Shown piece after piece: positions 36,494-47,499 of a stretch of 64,000 nt of DNA. How positions within the stretch are numbered: the stretch's first letter is position 1; every line of letters starts with the position of its first letter. A program made the translations under genes and the position numbers. The stretch is taken from contig NZ_CP074149.1 in NCBI RefSeq assembly GCF_019968765.1, positions 3,286,001-3,350,000 of the forward strand, written 5' to 3'. This DNA is from Enterobacter sp. JBIWA008 (GTDB lineage Bacteria > Pseudomonadota > Gammaproteobacteria > Enterobacterales > Enterobacteriaceae). The notes beneath the pieces are model-generated. The model was not told the origin of the DNA, ran no database searches, and worked only from the letters and a program-made list of their open reading frames with translations.

Positions 36494-37546
36494 CTATTTT
36501 AAGAACGTCACCGCTTTATCCGGGAAATCGGTAAACAGCCCGTCCACGCCCGCCTGGTTATACAGCACGTCGTAAAGCTGATTTACGTCCGTGGCATACG
36601 GCGGCAGCTGGTCTGCACGCACGGTATACGGATGCACCTGCATCCTGCTGGCGTGCGCCTCTTTCACCATCTCCGTCAGCTTCACGTGGCCCGGCGCTGA
36701 GCCCTCCGCCACCAGCATGTGGTAATCCGGCCCGATGCCGTCGGCGTACTGCGCAATCTGCTTCATCGCACCCGGCTTAAACATCCAGTCGTAGTTGTAG
36801 TTAACCCACTTCCCGTCCGGCTGCTTCTCCTGGGTTTCATTCCAGTCGGTATAGGCAATCAGCTGCACCAGATTGAGGTCCATCCCCATTTTCGGCTCCA
36901 GATCTGTTTTGATGCGCTTCAGCTCGGCGGCGTCAAAACACTGCAGATAAACCTTGTCCTTCTTGCTGGTGTAGCCGTACTGTTTCAGCACCTCCAGCGT
37001 CTTCGCGGCAATGTCTTTCCCTTCCTGATGGTGGAACCACGGCGCTTTGATCTCCGGGTAGATGCCGATATTTTTACCGGTTGAGTGGTTCAGCCCCTGA
37101 ACAAACTCAATCTCTTCCTGGAAGGTATGGATCCGGAAGTCAGATTTGCCCATTGGGAAACGTCCCGGATAGACCTGCACCTTCTTGCCGTTTTCAATCT
37201 CGAAGCCTTCGGTAAACTTCAGGGAACGGATCTCAGCCAGCGTGAAGTCGATGGCGTAGAAACGACCGTCTTTGCGCGCGCGGTCCGGGAAACGTTCCGC
37301 CACGTCCGTCACGCGGTCCAGATAGTGGTCATGCAGGACGACCAGCTGGTCGTCCTTTGTCATCACCAGATCCTGCTCCAGGTAATCCGCGCCCTGCGCA
37401 TAGGCCATCGCTTTCGCCGGGAGCGTATGCTCCGGCAGATAGCCGCTGGCGCCGCGGTGGGCAATAACGATTTTATCCGCCGCCAGCGCGGAGCCTGTCA
37501 TCAGGCCCGCCAGCAGCAGGCCGGTTGTTACGTAAGATAATTTCAT
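36494..37546 (-). CDS. glpQ: Periplasmic glycerophosphodiester phosphodiesterase GlpQ
   Basis: Hydrolyses glycerophosphodiesters in the periplasm to glycerol-3-phosphate and an alcohol, feeding GlpT. It has 350 residues (K-12: 358). A signal peptide covers about 1-22 (MKLSYVTTGLLLAGLMTGSALA). The GDPD catalytic motif IAHRGASGYLPEHT is followed by YLEQDLVMTKDDQLVVLHDH, giving the metal-binding Glu, Asp and His. It lies 11 bases after glpT on the same strand, so the two form the glpTQ operon under GlpR and CRP. Confidence 0.97.
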   Translation of the reverse strand: MKLSYVTTGLLLAGLMTGSALAADKIVIAHRGASGYLPEHTLPAKAMAYAQGADYLEQDLVMTKDDQLVVLHDHYLDRVTDVAERFPDRARKDGRFYAIDFTLAEIRSLKFTEGFEIENGKKVQVYPGRFPMGKSDFRIHTFQEEIEFVQGLNHSTGKNIGIYPEIKAPWFHHQEGKDIAAKTLEVLKQYGYTSKKDKVYLQCFDAAELKRIKTDLEPKMGMDLNLVQLIAYTDWNETQEKQPDGKWVNYNYDWMFKPGAMKQIAQYADGIGPDYHMLVAEGSAPGHVKLTEMVKEAHASRMQVHPYTVRADQLPPYATDVNQLYDVLYNQAGVDGLFTDFPDKAVTFLK

Positions 37547-37557
37547 CGCAATGCTCC

Positions 37558-38910
37558 TTATTGACGACGCGCCAGCACTTCCGCGTGGTGACGTTTCTCA
37601 CCGATCATCACAACAATCAGCAGCAGTACCGCCAGCACGCTGCCGCCGATCATCACCATAAAGCCGCCGTCCCAGCCGAAGAAGTCAACTGTGTAGCCCA
37701 CAATGGCGCTCGCCGCGACCGAACCGCCAAGGTAGCCGAACAGGCCGGTAAAGCCTGCCGCCGTGCCTGCCGCTTTTTTCGGTGCCAGCTCCAGCGCGTG
37801 CAGACCGATCAGCATTACCGGACCATAAATCAGGAAGCCGATGACGATCATGCAGGCCATGTCTACTGATGGGTTGCCCGGCGGGTTGAGCCAGTAAACG
37901 ACGGTCGCGATGGTCACCAGGGTCATAAAGAAGACGCCCGTCGCGCCTCGGTTACCCTTAAACACCTTGTCCGACATCCAGCCGCAAAGCAGCGTGCCAG
38001 GGATCCCGGCATATTCATACAGGAAATAGGCCCAGGAGGACTTATCCAGCGCGAAGTGCTTCACCTCCTTCAGGTAGGTCGGGGACCAGTCCAGAATGCC
38101 GTAGCGCAGCAGATAAACGAACACGTTCGCGACCGCGATGTACCACAGCAGCTTGTTCGGCAGGACGTACTTCATGAAGATCTGTTTCGCGGTCAGCTCT
38201 TCTTCGTGCTCCTTGCTGTAATCATCCGGATAGTCGTTTTTGTACTCTTCAATCGGCGGCAGGCCGCAGGACTGAGGCGTATCGCGCATCAGGGCGAAGG
38301 CAATAATCGCCACCAGAATGGCGCCAAAGGCAGGCATATAGAGCGCAGCGTGCCAGTCGTTGAACCAGGCCATCCCAAGCAGGAACAGCAGCGGTGGAAT
38401 ACCGCCCCCGACGTTATGCGCGCAGTTCCACACCGACACGATGCCGCCGCGTTCCTTCTGCGACCACCAGTGCACCATTGTGCGTCCGCACGGCGGCCAC
38501 CCCATCCCCTGGAACCAGCCGCAGAGGAACAGCAGGACGAACATGACGGCAATGCTGGAGGTTGCCCACGGCACAAAGCCCATGAACAGCATGACCGCAG
38601 CCGCGAGGATCAGACCGGCGGGCAGGAATACCCGCGGATTAGAGCGATCCGATACCGAACCCATGATGAATTTGGAAAAACCGTAGGCGATGGAGATCCC
38701 CGACAGCGCGAACCCCAGATCGCCGCGGGAGAAGCCCTGCTCCACCAGATACGGCATGGCGAGCGCAAAGTTTTTACGTACAAGGTAGTACGCCGCGTAC
38801 CCGAAGAAGATCCCCAGGAAAATTTGCCAGCGCAGACGGCGGTATAGCGGATCAATTTCTGCCTCTGGCAGACGCGCCCTGTGCGGCGCAGGTTTGAAGA
38901 TACTGAGCAT
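37558..38910 (-). CDS. glpT: Glycerol-3-phosphate:phosphate antiporter GlpT
   Basis: Major facilitator antiporter importing glycerol-3-phosphate in exchange for phosphate, and the main route for fosfomycin entry. It has 450 residues (K-12: 452), with twelve hydrophobic segments. The substrate-binding arginines are expected in the N-half (around [14 protein letters not shown]) and C-half ([20 protein letters not shown]). The organophosphate:Pi antiporter family signature [19 protein letters not shown] segment is seen as [15 protein letters not shown]. No disruption is seen. It is divergent from glpA, and the 252-base spacer carries CRP and GlpR sites. Confidence 0.97.
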   Translation of the reverse strand: MLSIFKPAPHRARLPEAEIDPLYRRLRWQIFLGIFFGYAAYYLVRKNFALAMPYLVEQGFSRGDLGFALSGISIAYGFSKFIMGSVSDRSNPRVFLPAGLILAAAVMLFMGFVPWATSSIAVMFVLLFLCGWFQGMGWPPCGRTMVHWWSQKERGGIVSVWNCAHNVGGGIPPLLFLLGMAWFNDWHAALYMPAFGAILVAIIAFALMRDTPQSCGLPPIEEYKNDYPDDYSKEHEEELTAKQIFMKYVLPNKLLWYIAVANVFVYLLRYGILDWSPTYLKEVKHFALDKSSWAYFLYEYAGIPGTLLCGWMSDKVFKGNRGATGVFFMTLVTIATVVYWLNPPGNPSVDMACMIVIGFLIYGPVMLIGLHALELAPKKAAGTAAGFTGLFGYLGGSVAASAIVGYTVDFFGWDGGFMVMIGGSVLAVLLLIVVMIGEKRHHAEVLARRQ

Positions 38911-39000
38911 AACAGCCTCCGTGGCCTTGAATTGAATGGGCAGGTGGCTCGCACCTGAATTCCAGAGGCGGGGATGTTAAGAAATCACGGTGATTGTTAC

Positions 39001-39016
39001 TGTGAATCAACGCACA
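39001..39016. promoter_or_regulatory. CRP site between glpT and glpA
   Basis: TGTGAATCAACGCACA matches TGTGA-N6-TCACA with one mismatch. It is placed between the two divergent operons and could activate either or both. Confidence 0.7.
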
Positions 39017-39090
39017 GATTGTTACAGAAATATGACAGAATGCGCAAAAAAGCGCATGAAATCACGTTTCACTTTCGAATTTCGCGCGTT

Positions 39091-39151
39091 TATGTTCGAA
39101 ATCAAACAAACCACACTATTGATATGGCTAAATGATAAAAAAACGAACATA
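39091..39151. promoter_or_regulatory. GlpR operators before glpA
   Basis: Two elements resemble the GlpR operator, whose half-sites read ATGTTCG and CGAACAT: TATGTTCGAAATCAAACA (39091-39108) and ATGATAAAAAAACGAACATA (39132-39151). A weaker TTTCGAATTTCG lies just before them. Both fall immediately upstream of the glpA start at 39163, as expected for the repressor. Confidence 0.65.
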
Positions 39152-39162
39152 GAGGGTAAACA

Positions 39163-40791
39163 ATGACCAGTCACGATCCTCGTTATAGTGATGTGATAAT
39201 CATTGGCGGTGGCGCAACCGGCGCCGGGATCGCGCGCGACTGCGCTCTTCGCGGCTTAAGCGTCACGCTTCTGGAACGCCATGATATCGCCACGGGCGCA
39301 ACCGGTCGTAACCACGGCCTGCTGCACAGCGGCGCGCGGTATGCGGTTACCGACGGTGAATCCGCGCGCGAATGTATTGCCGAAAACCAGATCCTCAAGC
39401 GTATCGCCCGCCACTGCATTGAGCCGACCGACGGCCTCTTTATTACTCTTCCCGAAGATGACCTCGCCTTTCAGAAGACCTTTATTACCGCCTGCACTGT
39501 AGCAGGCATTCAGGCTGAGGCCATGGACCCGGCGCTGGCGCGGCGGCTGGAACCGTCGGTTAACCGGGCGCTTATCGGCGCGGTGAAAGTGCCTGACGGC
39601 ACCGTTGACCCCTTCCGCCTGACGGCCGCCAATATGCTGGACGCCCGCGAGCATGGCGCGCACATTCTGACCGGGCACGAAGTGACCGGGCTTATCCGCG
39701 AAGGTCATCGCATCTGCGGCGTGCGGATCGTTGATACGCAATATAACGAACACAGCGAGCTGTATGCCGCCGTGGTGGTCAACGCGGCGGGGATCTGGGG
39801 GCAGCGCATCGCTGAATACGCGGACCTGTCGGTGCGCATGTTCCCGGCGAAAGGCTCGCTGCTGATCCTCGACCACCGCATCAATAATCACGTGATTAAC
39901 CGCTGCCGCAAACCGTCTGATGCCGATATCCTGGTGCCGGGCGACACCATTTCGTTAATCGGTACCACCTCAACCCACGTGGACTACAGCGAGATTGACT
40001 ACAATCGCGTGACCGCCGAAGAGGTCGACGTCCTGCTGCGCGAAGGTGAAAAACTGGCCCCGGTGATGGCGCAGACGCGTATTCTGCGCGCCTACGCGGG
40101 CGTGCGTCCGCTGGTTGCCAGCGACAACGACCCGAGCGGACGTAACGTCAGCCGGGGCATCGTGCTGCTCGATCACGCCGAGCGCGACGGCATGGACGGG
40201 TTTATCACCATCACCGGCGGCAAGCTGATGACCTACCGCCTCATGGCCGAGTGGGCGACCGATGCCGTCTGCCGCAAGCTGGGCAATACCGAACGGTGCG
40301 TGACGGCAGAACAAGCCCTGCCCGGCTCGCGTCAGTCCACCGAAAAAACGCTGCAAAAAATTATCTCCCTCCCCTCGCCGCTGCGCGGGTCCGCTATTTA
40401 CCGCCACGGCGACAGAACGCCACAGTGGCTCGGTGAAGGACGACTGAGCCGCAGCCTGGTATGCGAGTGCGAAGCCGTCACCGCCGGTGAGGTGCAGTAC
40501 GCGGTGGAGAGCCTGACGGTTAACAGCCTGCTCGATCTTCGCCGCCGCACCCGCGTGGGAATGGGTACCTGTCAGGGCGAGCTGTGCGCCTGTCGTGCTG
40601 CCGGGCTGCTGCAGCGCTTTCATACCACCACCGCCACCCAGTCGCTCGATCAGCTCAGCGCGTTTTTAAACGAGCGCTGGAAAGGTATTCAGCCTGTCGC
40701 CTGGGGCGATGCCCTGCGCGAAAGCGAATTTACCCGCTGGGTCTACCAGGGGCTTTGCGGTCTTGAGAAGGAGCAACGCGATGAAATTTGA
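39163..40791 (+). CDS. glpA: Anaerobic glycerol-3-phosphate dehydrogenase subunit A
   Basis: Flavoprotein catalytic subunit of the anaerobic GlpABC dehydrogenase, oxidising glycerol-3-phosphate to dihydroxyacetone phosphate with electrons going to menaquinone. It has 542 residues, as in E. coli. The FAD motif [16 protein letters not shown] starts near residue 11, and a second conserved [13 protein letters not shown] segment follows. The C-terminal part ([36 protein letters not shown]) has a BFD-type cysteine cluster for an iron-sulfur centre. Its 3' end overlaps glpB by 11 bases. Confidence 0.97.
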   Translation: MTSHDPRYSDVIIIGGGATGAGIARDCALRGLSVTLLERHDIATGATGRNHGLLHSGARYAVTDGESARECIAENQILKRIARHCIEPTDGLFITLPEDDLAFQKTFITACTVAGIQAEAMDPALARRLEPSVNRALIGAVKVPDGTVDPFRLTAANMLDAREHGAHILTGHEVTGLIREGHRICGVRIVDTQYNEHSELYAAVVVNAAGIWGQRIAEYADLSVRMFPAKGSLLILDHRINNHVINRCRKPSDADILVPGDTISLIGTTSTHVDYSEIDYNRVTAEEVDVLLREGEKLAPVMAQTRILRAYAGVRPLVASDNDPSGRNVSRGIVLLDHAERDGMDGFITITGGKLMTYRLMAEWATDAVCRKLGNTERCVTAEQALPGSRQSTEKTLQKIISLPSPLRGSAIYRHGDRTPQWLGEGRLSRSLVCECEAVTAGEVQYAVESLTVNSLLDLRRRTRVGMGTCQGELCACRAAGLLQRFHTTTATQSLDQLSAFLNERWKGIQPVAWGDALRESEFTRWVYQGLCGLEKEQRDEI

Positions 40792-41998
40792 TACCGTAAT
40801 CGTCGGCGGCGGGCTGGCGGGCCTGCTCTGCGGCATCAAGCTCACGAAGCAGGGGCTGCGCTGCGCCATTATCACCCGGGGCCAGAGCGCCCTGCACTTC
40901 TCGTCGGGCTCGCTGGATCTGGTGGACGAAGCGTACCGCGATAAGCTGCCGCCGGAGCACCCGTATCACCTGATTGGCGCCCAGCATATTGATCGCTTTG
41001 CGCTGGAAACCGAAGCGCTGATGGCGGACTGCGGCGCACGTCTGAAGGGAAGCGCCCGGCTCAATCATCAGCGCGTCACGCCGCTCGGCACCCTGCGCTC
41101 CGCCTGGCTCAGCCCGGAAGAGGTGCCCGTTGCACCCTTAAATGCCGCGCGCGTGCGGGTCGTGGGCATTAGCGGCTTTCTGGATTTTCAGCCCCATCTC
41201 GCGGCGGCGTCGCTCTGTCGCCAGGGCGTTAACGCCGAAACGGCAGAGATAGAGCTGCCTGAGCTTGACGTCCTGCGCGATAACCCGAGCGAGTTTCGCG
41301 CGGTGAATATCGCCCGTTTTCTGGATAGCGAGGACAAATGGCCGCTCCTGTATGACGCGCTCAGACCGCTCAGCGACAGCTGTGATGCCCTGCTGATGCC
41401 CGCCTGCTTTGGTTTACGCGACAACCGGCTCTGGCGCTGGCTCTCGGATCGTCTGCCCTGCACGCTCGGCCTGCTGCCAACCCTGCCCCCTTCCGTCCCC
41501 GGCATTCGCCTGCATACCCAGCTCCAGCGCCAGTTTGTCGCGCAGGGCGGCGTGTGGATGGCGGGTGATGAGGTGAAAGAAATCACCCTGACCGACGGCG
41601 CGGTGAGCGAAATCTGGACGCGCAACCACGATGATATTCCGCTTCGCGCCCGCTATACGGTGCTGGCAAGCGGCAGCTTCTTCAGCAACGGGCTGCTGAG
41701 CAGCCGGGAGGGCATCCGGGAAGCCATTATGGGGCTGGATGTTCGCCAGCGAGCCTCCCGCGCGGACTGGTATCAGAGTGATTTCTTCTCGCCGCAGCCC
41801 TGGCAGCAGTTCGGCGTGATTGTCGATAACCAGCTGCATCCGCAACTTTCCGGTAAGCCCGTCAAAAATCTCTTTGCCATCGGCTCGCTGCTGGGCGGGT
41901 ACGATCCCATTACCCAGGGATGCGGTGGCGGGGTCTGCGCCGTCACGGCGCTGTATGTGGCAGAGCAGATTAGCCAGCGCACGGAGGCTGAACAATGA
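40781..41998 (+). CDS. glpB: Anaerobic glycerol-3-phosphate dehydrogenase subunit B
   Basis: FMN/FAD-binding subunit that links GlpA to the membrane subunit GlpC. The start [18 protein letters not shown] at 40781, preceded by AGGAG, gives 405 residues, somewhat shorter than the 419 of K-12. The N-terminal Rossmann motif [13 protein letters not shown] is intact, and the C-terminus ([22 protein letters not shown]) is typical of the family. The gene overlaps glpA by 11 bases and glpC by 4 (ATGA), so the three are translationally coupled. Confidence 0.96.
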   Translation: MKFDTVIVGGGLAGLLCGIKLTKQGLRCAIITRGQSALHFSSGSLDLVDEAYRDKLPPEHPYHLIGAQHIDRFALETEALMADCGARLKGSARLNHQRVTPLGTLRSAWLSPEEVPVAPLNAARVRVVGISGFLDFQPHLAAASLCRQGVNAETAEIELPELDVLRDNPSEFRAVNIARFLDSEDKWPLLYDALRPLSDSCDALLMPACFGLRDNRLWRWLSDRLPCTLGLLPTLPPSVPGIRLHTQLQRQFVAQGGVWMAGDEVKEITLTDGAVSEIWTRNHDDIPLRARYTVLASGSFFSNGLLSSREGIREAIMGLDVRQRASRADWYQSDFFSPQPWQQFGVIVDNQLHPQLSGKPVKNLFAIGSLLGGYDPITQGCGGGVCAVTALYVAEQISQRTEAEQ

Positions 41999-43185
41999 AC
42001 GACACCCGTTTTGAAAGCTGCATTAAATGCACGGTCTGTACCACCGTCTGCCCGGTCAGCGGCGTGAATCCGCGCTATCCAGGGCCAAAGCAGGCCGGGC
42101 CGGACGGCGAGCGCCTGCGCCTGAAGGACGGCAAGCTGTACGACGAGGCGCTGAAATACTGCATCAACTGCAAACGCTGCGAAGTCGCCTGCCCGTCGGA
42201 TGTGAAAATCGGCGATATTATCCAGCGCGCCCGGGCGCGCTACAGCACGCAAAAGCCGACGCTGCGGGACGCGATCCTCAGCCATACCGATCTGATGGGC
42301 AGCGTCTCAACGCCGTTTGCCCCGCTGGTAAATGCCGCGACCTCCCTCAAACCGGTGCGCCAGCTGCTGGATGCCACGCTGAAGATAGATCATCACCGCA
42401 GCCTGCCAAAATATTCTCACGGCACCTTCCGCCGCTGGTATAAATCCGTCGCGGCGCAACAGGCGCAGTACGCCGATCAGGTGGCCTTTTTCCACGGCTG
42501 CTACGTGAATTACAACCATCCTCAGCTGGGTAAAGATCTGCTGAAGGTGCTGAACGCCATGGGAACGGGCGTTCAGCTACTGAATAAAGAGAAGTGCTGC
42601 GGCGTACCGCTGATTGCCAACGGGTTTACCAATAAAGCGCGCAGGCAGGCTCAGAGCAATGTCACCTCCCTGCGCGAAGCGATTGTCGATAAAGGTATTC
42701 CGGTACTGGCGACCTCATCCACCTGTACCTTCACCCTGCGCGATGAGTATCCGCACCTGCTGGACGTTGATAATACCGGCCTGCGCGAGCACATCGAGCT
42801 GGCGACACGCTTCCTGTGGCGCAAGCTCGATAGCGGGCAGACGTTGCCGCTGGGGACATTACCGCTGAAAGTGGTCTATCACACGCCGTGTCATATGGAG
42901 AAAATGGGCTGGTCGCTCTATACGCTTGAGCTGCTGCGGTTAATTCCAGGCCTGGAGCTGACGGTGCTGGATTCGCGCTGCTGCGGGATTGCGGGGACCT
43001 ACGGCTTTAAGCGTGAAAACTACGAAACGTCACAGGCGATTGGCGCCCCGCTGTTCCGCCAGATTGAAGAGAGCGGCGCGGATATCGTGGTAACGGACTG
43101 CGAAACCTGCAAGTGGCAGATTGAGATGTCCACCAGCAAGCGCTGCGAACATCCGATTACGCTGTTGGCAAAGGCGCTCGCCTGA
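41995..43185 (+). CDS. glpC: Anaerobic glycerol-3-phosphate dehydrogenase subunit C
   Basis: Iron-sulfur, membrane-associated subunit passing electrons to menaquinone. It has 396 residues, as in E. coli. Two 4Fe-4S motifs are present near the N-terminus ([13 protein letters not shown] at about residues 9-21 and [12 protein letters not shown] near 56-67). Two CCG-type cysteine-rich domains follow ([12 protein letters not shown] with [17 protein letters not shown] with [12 protein letters not shown]), a domain thought to bind an unusual cofactor in related quinone-linked enzymes. It is the last gene of glpABC and is followed by a hairpin at 43189. Confidence 0.97.
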   Translation: MNDTRFESCIKCTVCTTVCPVSGVNPRYPGPKQAGPDGERLRLKDGKLYDEALKYCINCKRCEVACPSDVKIGDIIQRARARYSTQKPTLRDAILSHTDLMGSVSTPFAPLVNAATSLKPVRQLLDATLKIDHHRSLPKYSHGTFRRWYKSVAAQQAQYADQVAFFHGCYVNYNHPQLGKDLLKVLNAMGTGVQLLNKEKCCGVPLIANGFTNKARRQAQSNVTSLREAIVDKGIPVLATSSTCTFTLRDEYPHLLDVDNTGLREHIELATRFLWRKLDSGQTLPLGTLPLKVVYHTPCHMEKMGWSLYTLELLRLIPGLELTVLDSRCCGIAGTYGFKRENYETSQAIGAPLFRQIEESGADIVVTDCETCKWQIEMSTSKRCEHPITLLAKALA

Positions 43186-43188
43186 ACA

Positions 43189-43213
43189 GTGCCGGGGCGA
43201 AAGGCCCCGGCAC
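43189..43213. terminator. Hairpin between glpC and yfaY
   Basis: Ten-base arms GTGCCGGGGC and GCCCCGGCAC around a GAAAG loop, between two convergent genes. The following GGTTTTAC is only weakly T-rich, so termination strength is uncertain. Confidence 0.7.
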
Positions 43214-43218
43214 AGGTT

Positions 43219-44418
43219 TTACTCGATGAACAGCGACTCGACCACATGGATCCAGCCGTGCTCGCTGGCAACCTCTTTGCCATTCAACCAGCGGCGCAGC
43301 ATGTTCAACGCCATCATGGCGCAGACCTCCTGACGCACCGCCAGGCTGTGGCGGGTGATGCTCATTTTTAGCCGCAGGGCCCATGTGCCTTCCGGCGTCG
43401 CCAGCGCGAAGTTAAGGTATTCCTCGTCCAGCCCCCCGACGAACAGCGCCAGACCGGCAAAATGCTTCACCCTTCTCTCGGAAGCCCAGCGGGCGGTCTG
43501 CGCCAGAGTCTCCTGCTGGAACGGCACCACTTCGCTGGCCAGCAGCGGCGCGTTGACGCGTGAAAGCTGCAGCGCCAGCAGGCCACCGGTGAACTGCTCG
43601 CTTAAGGTCACGCTCAGCTGACGCGACTGCAGCTGCGCCGCAATCTGCGCGGGCAACCCTTCCGTCCCTTCAAAGATCAGGCTTTCGCCCGCCACGCGCT
43701 GCACCTCGGGCCACAGGGCCAGCATCGCCTCTTTCTGCTCCGCCGGGCCTGTCAGCTTGAGTTCAATGATCGGCATGGAGGAGCGGTAGCCCATGGAGAC
43801 GCCCGGCGGCAGCGGGAGAGGGTCAAGGCTCTGGGCCAGATCGCTTTCCGAGCGGCCAAAGGTGGTCAGGCGCAGGCAAAGCGGCGGTTCAGGCAGGGTA
43901 AAACGGTCGCGAAGGCGCGGCAGGATCTGCTGCTCGACCATCACTTTAAATTCTGAGGGCACGCCCGGCGTGAAGAACATCAGGCAGCGGTTCAGTTGCA
44001 TGGCAAACCCACACGCGGTACCCACCGGGTTATCGACCAGCTCGGCGCTGGCGGGAATTTCAGCCTGTTTGCGGTTGCTGGGAGCCATGATGCGACCACG
44101 TTCGGAGAAAAAGCGCTCCATCTGCGAAAGCCACGCCTCGTGCAGCACCAGCCCTTCGCCTTTTGCGGTCGCGGCGGCCAGCGCGCTGAGATCGTCACCG
44201 GTGGGGCCGAGTCCGCCATTCACAATCAGCACGTCGCAGTGTTCGCTGCGCTCGCGCAGAATAGCGACCAGCGACTCAAGATTGTCGCCCACCGTATTGC
44301 GGCGCGTTAACGGTAATCCTTGCTCAAAGAAAAGATCGGCAAGCCAGGCAGCATTGGTATCAATAATTTGTCCATGCAGCACTTCGTCGCCGGTGGATAA
44401 CATCTCCACGTTAATCAT
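43219..44418 (-). CDS. yfaY: CinA-family protein YfaY
   Basis: A 399-residue CinA-like protein (K-12 YfaY: 400). The N-terminal molybdopterin-binding-like (COG1058) domain has STGDEVLHGQIVDT-like sequence (STGDEVLHGQIIDTNAAWLA) and GGLGPTGDD. The C-terminal domain is related to NMN deamidase PncC, but the catalytic AESCTGG-type motif is replaced by LSEQFTGG, so the active-site serine appears lost. This fits reports, as I recall them, that YfaY lacks deamidase activity. Its function is unknown. It is convergent with glpC. Confidence 0.92.
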   Translation of the reverse strand: MINVEMLSTGDEVLHGQIIDTNAAWLADLFFEQGLPLTRRNTVGDNLESLVAILRERSEHCDVLIVNGGLGPTGDDLSALAAATAKGEGLVLHEAWLSQMERFFSERGRIMAPSNRKQAEIPASAELVDNPVGTACGFAMQLNRCLMFFTPGVPSEFKVMVEQQILPRLRDRFTLPEPPLCLRLTTFGRSESDLAQSLDPLPLPPGVSMGYRSSMPIIELKLTGPAEQKEAMLALWPEVQRVAGESLIFEGTEGLPAQIAAQLQSRQLSVTLSEQFTGGLLALQLSRVNAPLLASEVVPFQQETLAQTARWASERRVKHFAGLALFVGGLDEEYLNFALATPEGTWALRLKMSITRHSLAVRQEVCAMMALNMLRRWLNGKEVASEHGWIHVVESLFIE

Positions 44419-44511
44419 TATGTTCTCCCGCTTATTTGGTCAAAACACTATAGCGCAAACGCGGGGTGGAGAAGAGAGAAACTGGCGCGACAGAACGCCG
44501 CGCCGGAGTGA

Positions 44512-45051
44512 TTAGAAGCCTGCGCTGACGCCCACGTACGGGCCGTCGGCCAGCGCGTTGTCGCGGTTGCCGTCTTTGCCGGCCAGGTTCAGATAGCGAT
44601 AGCCCGCTTCGATGGTAATCGGACGCATGATGGTCCAGCGCGCGCCGGCGTTGGCCTCTTCATAGCTTTCGATACCGCTTGAGAGGGAGTCCGGCGAATA
44701 GTAGTACTCACCAAACAGGCCGAAGCTGTCGCCAATTTTCCACTGCAGGCCGCCGCCCACTGCCGCCGCGTACCCTTCGTCACCGTCATTAGGGTTGGTA
44801 TAGATACCTTTACCCCCGACAGTGGCCAGGAACGGGCCAAGAGGAACGTTCAGACCCAGGCCGAGGCTGGCCGCGTCGCCGTCGTCATCGTTATGCGTCC
44901 AGCCGCCGGTCATCGCCAGACCGGAAGTCTCGGTACCCATGCCAAAGCCCAGGTGGGTATAATCCTGACCCGCCGAGCCGTTAATGCTGATGGCGTTAGC
45001 CGCCGCAGATACAACCATCAGGCCGAAGCCCACTAATGCCACTTTTTTCAT
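44512..45051 (-). CDS. yfaZ: YfaZ-family outer membrane protein
   Basis: A predicted outer-membrane beta-barrel of the YfaZ family, 179 residues from the start MKKVALVGFGLMVV at 45051; an in-frame start six codons earlier is less likely because it breaks the signal peptide form. The signal peptide covers about 1-20 (cleavage after ANA). The mature part has alternating short amphipathic strands rich in Gly, Tyr and Asn and ends in VGVSAGF with a C-terminal aromatic residue. The function is unknown to me. In K-12 it is followed on the far side by nudI and the arn operon, but here menE comes next. Confidence 0.88.
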   Translation of the reverse strand: MKKVALVGFGLMVVSAAANAISINGSAGQDYTHLGFGMGTETSGLAMTGGWTHNDDDGDAASLGLGLNVPLGPFLATVGGKGIYTNPNDGDEGYAAAVGGGLQWKIGDSFGLFGEYYYSPDSLSSGIESYEEANAGARWTIMRPITIEAGYRYLNLAGKDGNRDNALADGPYVGVSAGF

Positions 45052-45175
45052 TGTCGTGATCCCACACAATTATTATAAAGAAGTCCCAAAACCGCGAGAT
45101 TTTAACCGGAGTCTTCCGGGGATCAAGCACTCTGCGTGCGGCAGGTCAGTAGATTGTAACTATTTGAAACGGCTA

Positions 45176-46537
45176 TTATCCTTTCAGCGATGCGTTCACC
45201 CACTGCTGCAACGCGCGGCGTGAGACTTTAATACCGCCATTTTTGAGCTCGATCGGCAACAGCAGCCAGCGGACGGGTTGTTCAAAACGCGCCACTTTAT
45301 CTCTGACCCAGTCAGGTAAACAGGTGATATCCGTTCCCGGCTCGCACTCCACCACCGCCACCGGACGCTGTCCAAACTCGGCGTCGTCCAGCGGGACGAT
45401 AAACACCTGGTTAATCTGCGGATGGCGGGCGATAACACGCTCAAGGCTCTCCGGCTGGATCCCTTCTCCGCCGCTAAAAAAGAGGTTGTCCATGCGGCCC
45501 AGGATCGTAAGGCGGCCGTCATGCCATTCGCCGCGATCGCGGGTAGCGAACCATCCCTGCGCATTGTTCAGCGGAACCAATTCGCCGTCCCGCCAGTAGC
45601 CTGAGGCCATGCTCTGCGCCCGGATCCAGACCTCACCATTAACTACCTGCACCTCTCTGCCCGGCAGCGCATAGCCTACGTCCGGCTCACCGTCCGCCGC
45701 TTTCGCGCAGACGGTAGAGGCAAATTCGGTCAGGCCGTAGCCGCAGAAGGTGCGAATACCCTGCTCTCGCGCCTGCTGCGTCAATTCCACAGGAATGGCG
45801 GCCCCGCCCAGCAGCACCGCTTTCAGTGCGACAGGCTGGTGGGTATTAAGCAGACGCCAGAGCTGGGTCGGCACCAGCGAGGCGTGGGTGCAGCCGCGCA
45901 AAGCCTGCTCCAGCGGCTGTTTCTCGCGCACGGTTAACCGCGCGCCGGCCTGCAGCCAGCGCCATAAAATCCCCTGGCCGGAAACGTGAAACAGCGGCAG
46001 CGAAAGCAGCCAGTCGTCGTCTTCGCCGTAGGGCATCAGCGCCAGCACGCCGCGCGCGCTGGCGAGATGGGCGTCGCAGGTATGCACCGCCGCCTTCGGC
46101 AGCCCGGTGGAGCCGGAGGTCAGCGTCATGGACGCCAGCCGCGACGGTTGCCACGCAACGCGATATTCACCCGTGTGCTCGCGCATGCGCAGGGCAGGAA
46201 GAGCGTCACAGGTGCCGTCCAGCACCAGCGCAAAGCGCAGCGTCATCTGCGGGAGCAACACGTCCAGCAGCGGACGCGGCAGCTGCGGATTAACGGGAAG
46301 AATACGCGCCCCGCACTGGAGCAGCGCCAGCCACGCCAGCAGAGTTTGCGGGTGGTTATGGGCCAGCAGCAGCACGCCGTTGCCCTCCTCCACGCCCTGC
46401 AGGTGAAACTCTGCCGCAAGGCGGTCGACGCGGGCGCACAGCTGTTGCCAGCTGAGCACCTCGTCGTTCAGCCTCAGGGCCGGTTTATCAGCAAACTGCG
46501 CGCGCCAGTGCCGCCACGGCCAGTCGGTAAAACTCAT
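45176..46537 (-). CDS. menE: o-Succinylbenzoate-CoA ligase MenE
   Basis: Adenylating enzyme that activates o-succinylbenzoate to its CoA thioester in menaquinone synthesis. The start [15 protein letters not shown] at 46537 overlaps menC by 4 bases (ATGA) and gives 453 residues (K-12: 451). The longer in-frame reading to 46591 would run deep into menC and is rejected. The AMP-binding motif [13 protein letters not shown], the [11 protein letters not shown] motif and the hinge/[10 protein letters not shown] region with a C-terminal catalytic lysine ([11 protein letters not shown]) are present. It is the last gene of the men operon. Confidence 0.96.
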   Translation of the reverse strand: MSFTDWPWRHWRAQFADKPALRLNDEVLSWQQLCARVDRLAAEFHLQGVEEGNGVLLLAHNHPQTLLAWLALLQCGARILPVNPQLPRPLLDVLLPQMTLRFALVLDGTCDALPALRMREHTGEYRVAWQPSRLASMTLTSGSTGLPKAAVHTCDAHLASARGVLALMPYGEDDDWLLSLPLFHVSGQGILWRWLQAGARLTVREKQPLEQALRGCTHASLVPTQLWRLLNTHQPVALKAVLLGGAAIPVELTQQAREQGIRTFCGYGLTEFASTVCAKAADGEPDVGYALPGREVQVVNGEVWIRAQSMASGYWRDGELVPLNNAQGWFATRDRGEWHDGRLTILGRMDNLFFSGGEGIQPESLERVIARHPQINQVFIVPLDDAEFGQRPVAVVECEPGTDITCLPDWVRDKVARFEQPVRWLLLPIELKNGGIKVSRRALQQWVNASLKG

Positions 46538-47499
46538 AACAACGGCTCCAGCGCCCCAACGTCGAGGCGCGGCAGCACGCTGTCCGGCCACGTGCGGATA
46601 AGCTGGGCCTGCATCAGGTTCAGCGTGTCGAGGCCAGGGATGGTATCCGGGGTTAACCAGGCGGCAATGCGCGCCAGCTGGGTCAGCCCAAGGCTGGACT
46701 CAATCGACGAGCTGATGACCGCCGTCAGCCCTGAGGCGTGCGCTGCCGCGACCTGCTCGCGCACCTTCGCCAGGCTGCCGGTCAGCGTTGGTTTAATCAC
46801 CACCGCGCTGACGCCGGGCTCGGCGAAAAATTCAAAATCGTCCTCACGCAGGCTTTCATCCCAGGCGATGGCAATCCCCGTTTCGCGGGCAAACGCGCGC
46901 GAATCCTCGCGGTTTTTGCACGGCTCTTCGAGGAAGGCAATGCGGCTGCGGTACGCCGGATTGACGTATTTTGCAAACTGCTGCGCCTTGAGCGGCGTCC
47001 AGGCGCGATTAGCGTCCAGACGCAGATGAAGGTCGGGGATCGCTTCAAGCAGCAGGTTGGCGACCATGCCGTCGCGCACCGCTTCGTAGAGACCGACTTT
47101 AATTTTCGCCACTTTCTCGCCCGACATGGCGGAGAGCAGCGCGAACAGCTCGTCAGGATCGCCCGTACAGAGCGGCGCGGCGCGGTAGTTAGCCTCTTCA
47201 GGCAGGCTACCGTCCAGCTCCGCCAGCGCGCAGCTGATACCAAAAGCCGCGGAAGGCACGTCCGGCAACGCCGGATTCGCGCCCTCACGCCACGCGTCTG
47301 CCCACGCCAGCAATGCAGACTGCGCGTCATCCAGCGACTCCAGGCTAAAGCCCGGCAGAGGCGAAATCTCGCCCCAGCCTTCCCGCTCGTCCTGCTGAAG
47401 ATGCACGAAGAAGCCGTCACGGGTTTTTAACCGCCGTTCACGCAGCACCACGCCCGCGTCCATCGGTATCTGCCAGCGGTAAACCTGCGCGCGGCGCAT
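46534..47499 (-). CDS. menC: o-Succinylbenzoate synthase MenC
   Basis: Enolase-superfamily dehydratase converting SHCHC to o-succinylbenzoate. It has 321 residues (K-12: 320). The N-terminal capping domain starts [20 protein letters not shown]. The barrel has the first catalytic lysine in KIKVGLYE and metal ligands in [14 protein letters not shown] and AWDESLRE, with the second catalytic lysine in [10 protein letters not shown]. It overlaps menB by one base and menE by four. Confidence 0.97.
   Translation of the reverse strand: MRRAQVYRWQIPMDAGVVLRERRLKTRDGFFVHLQQDEREGWGEISPLPGFSLESLDDAQSALLAWADAWREGANPALPDVPSAAFGISCALAELDGSLPEEANYRAAPLCTGDPDELFALLSAMSGEKVAKIKVGLYEAVRDGMVANLLLEAIPDLHLRLDANRAWTPLKAQQFAKYVNPAYRSRIAFLEEPCKNREDSRAFARETGIAIAWDESLREDDFEFFAEPGVSAVVIKPTLTGSLAKVREQVAAAHASGLTAVISSSIESSLGLTQLARIAAWLTPDTIPGLDTLNLMQAQLIRTWPDSVLPRLDVGALEPLL

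Noticed and set aside
40251..40436. Short frames inside glpA and other genes considered as small proteins
   Set aside because: No ribosome site or independent composition was found; all lie inside well-supported genes.
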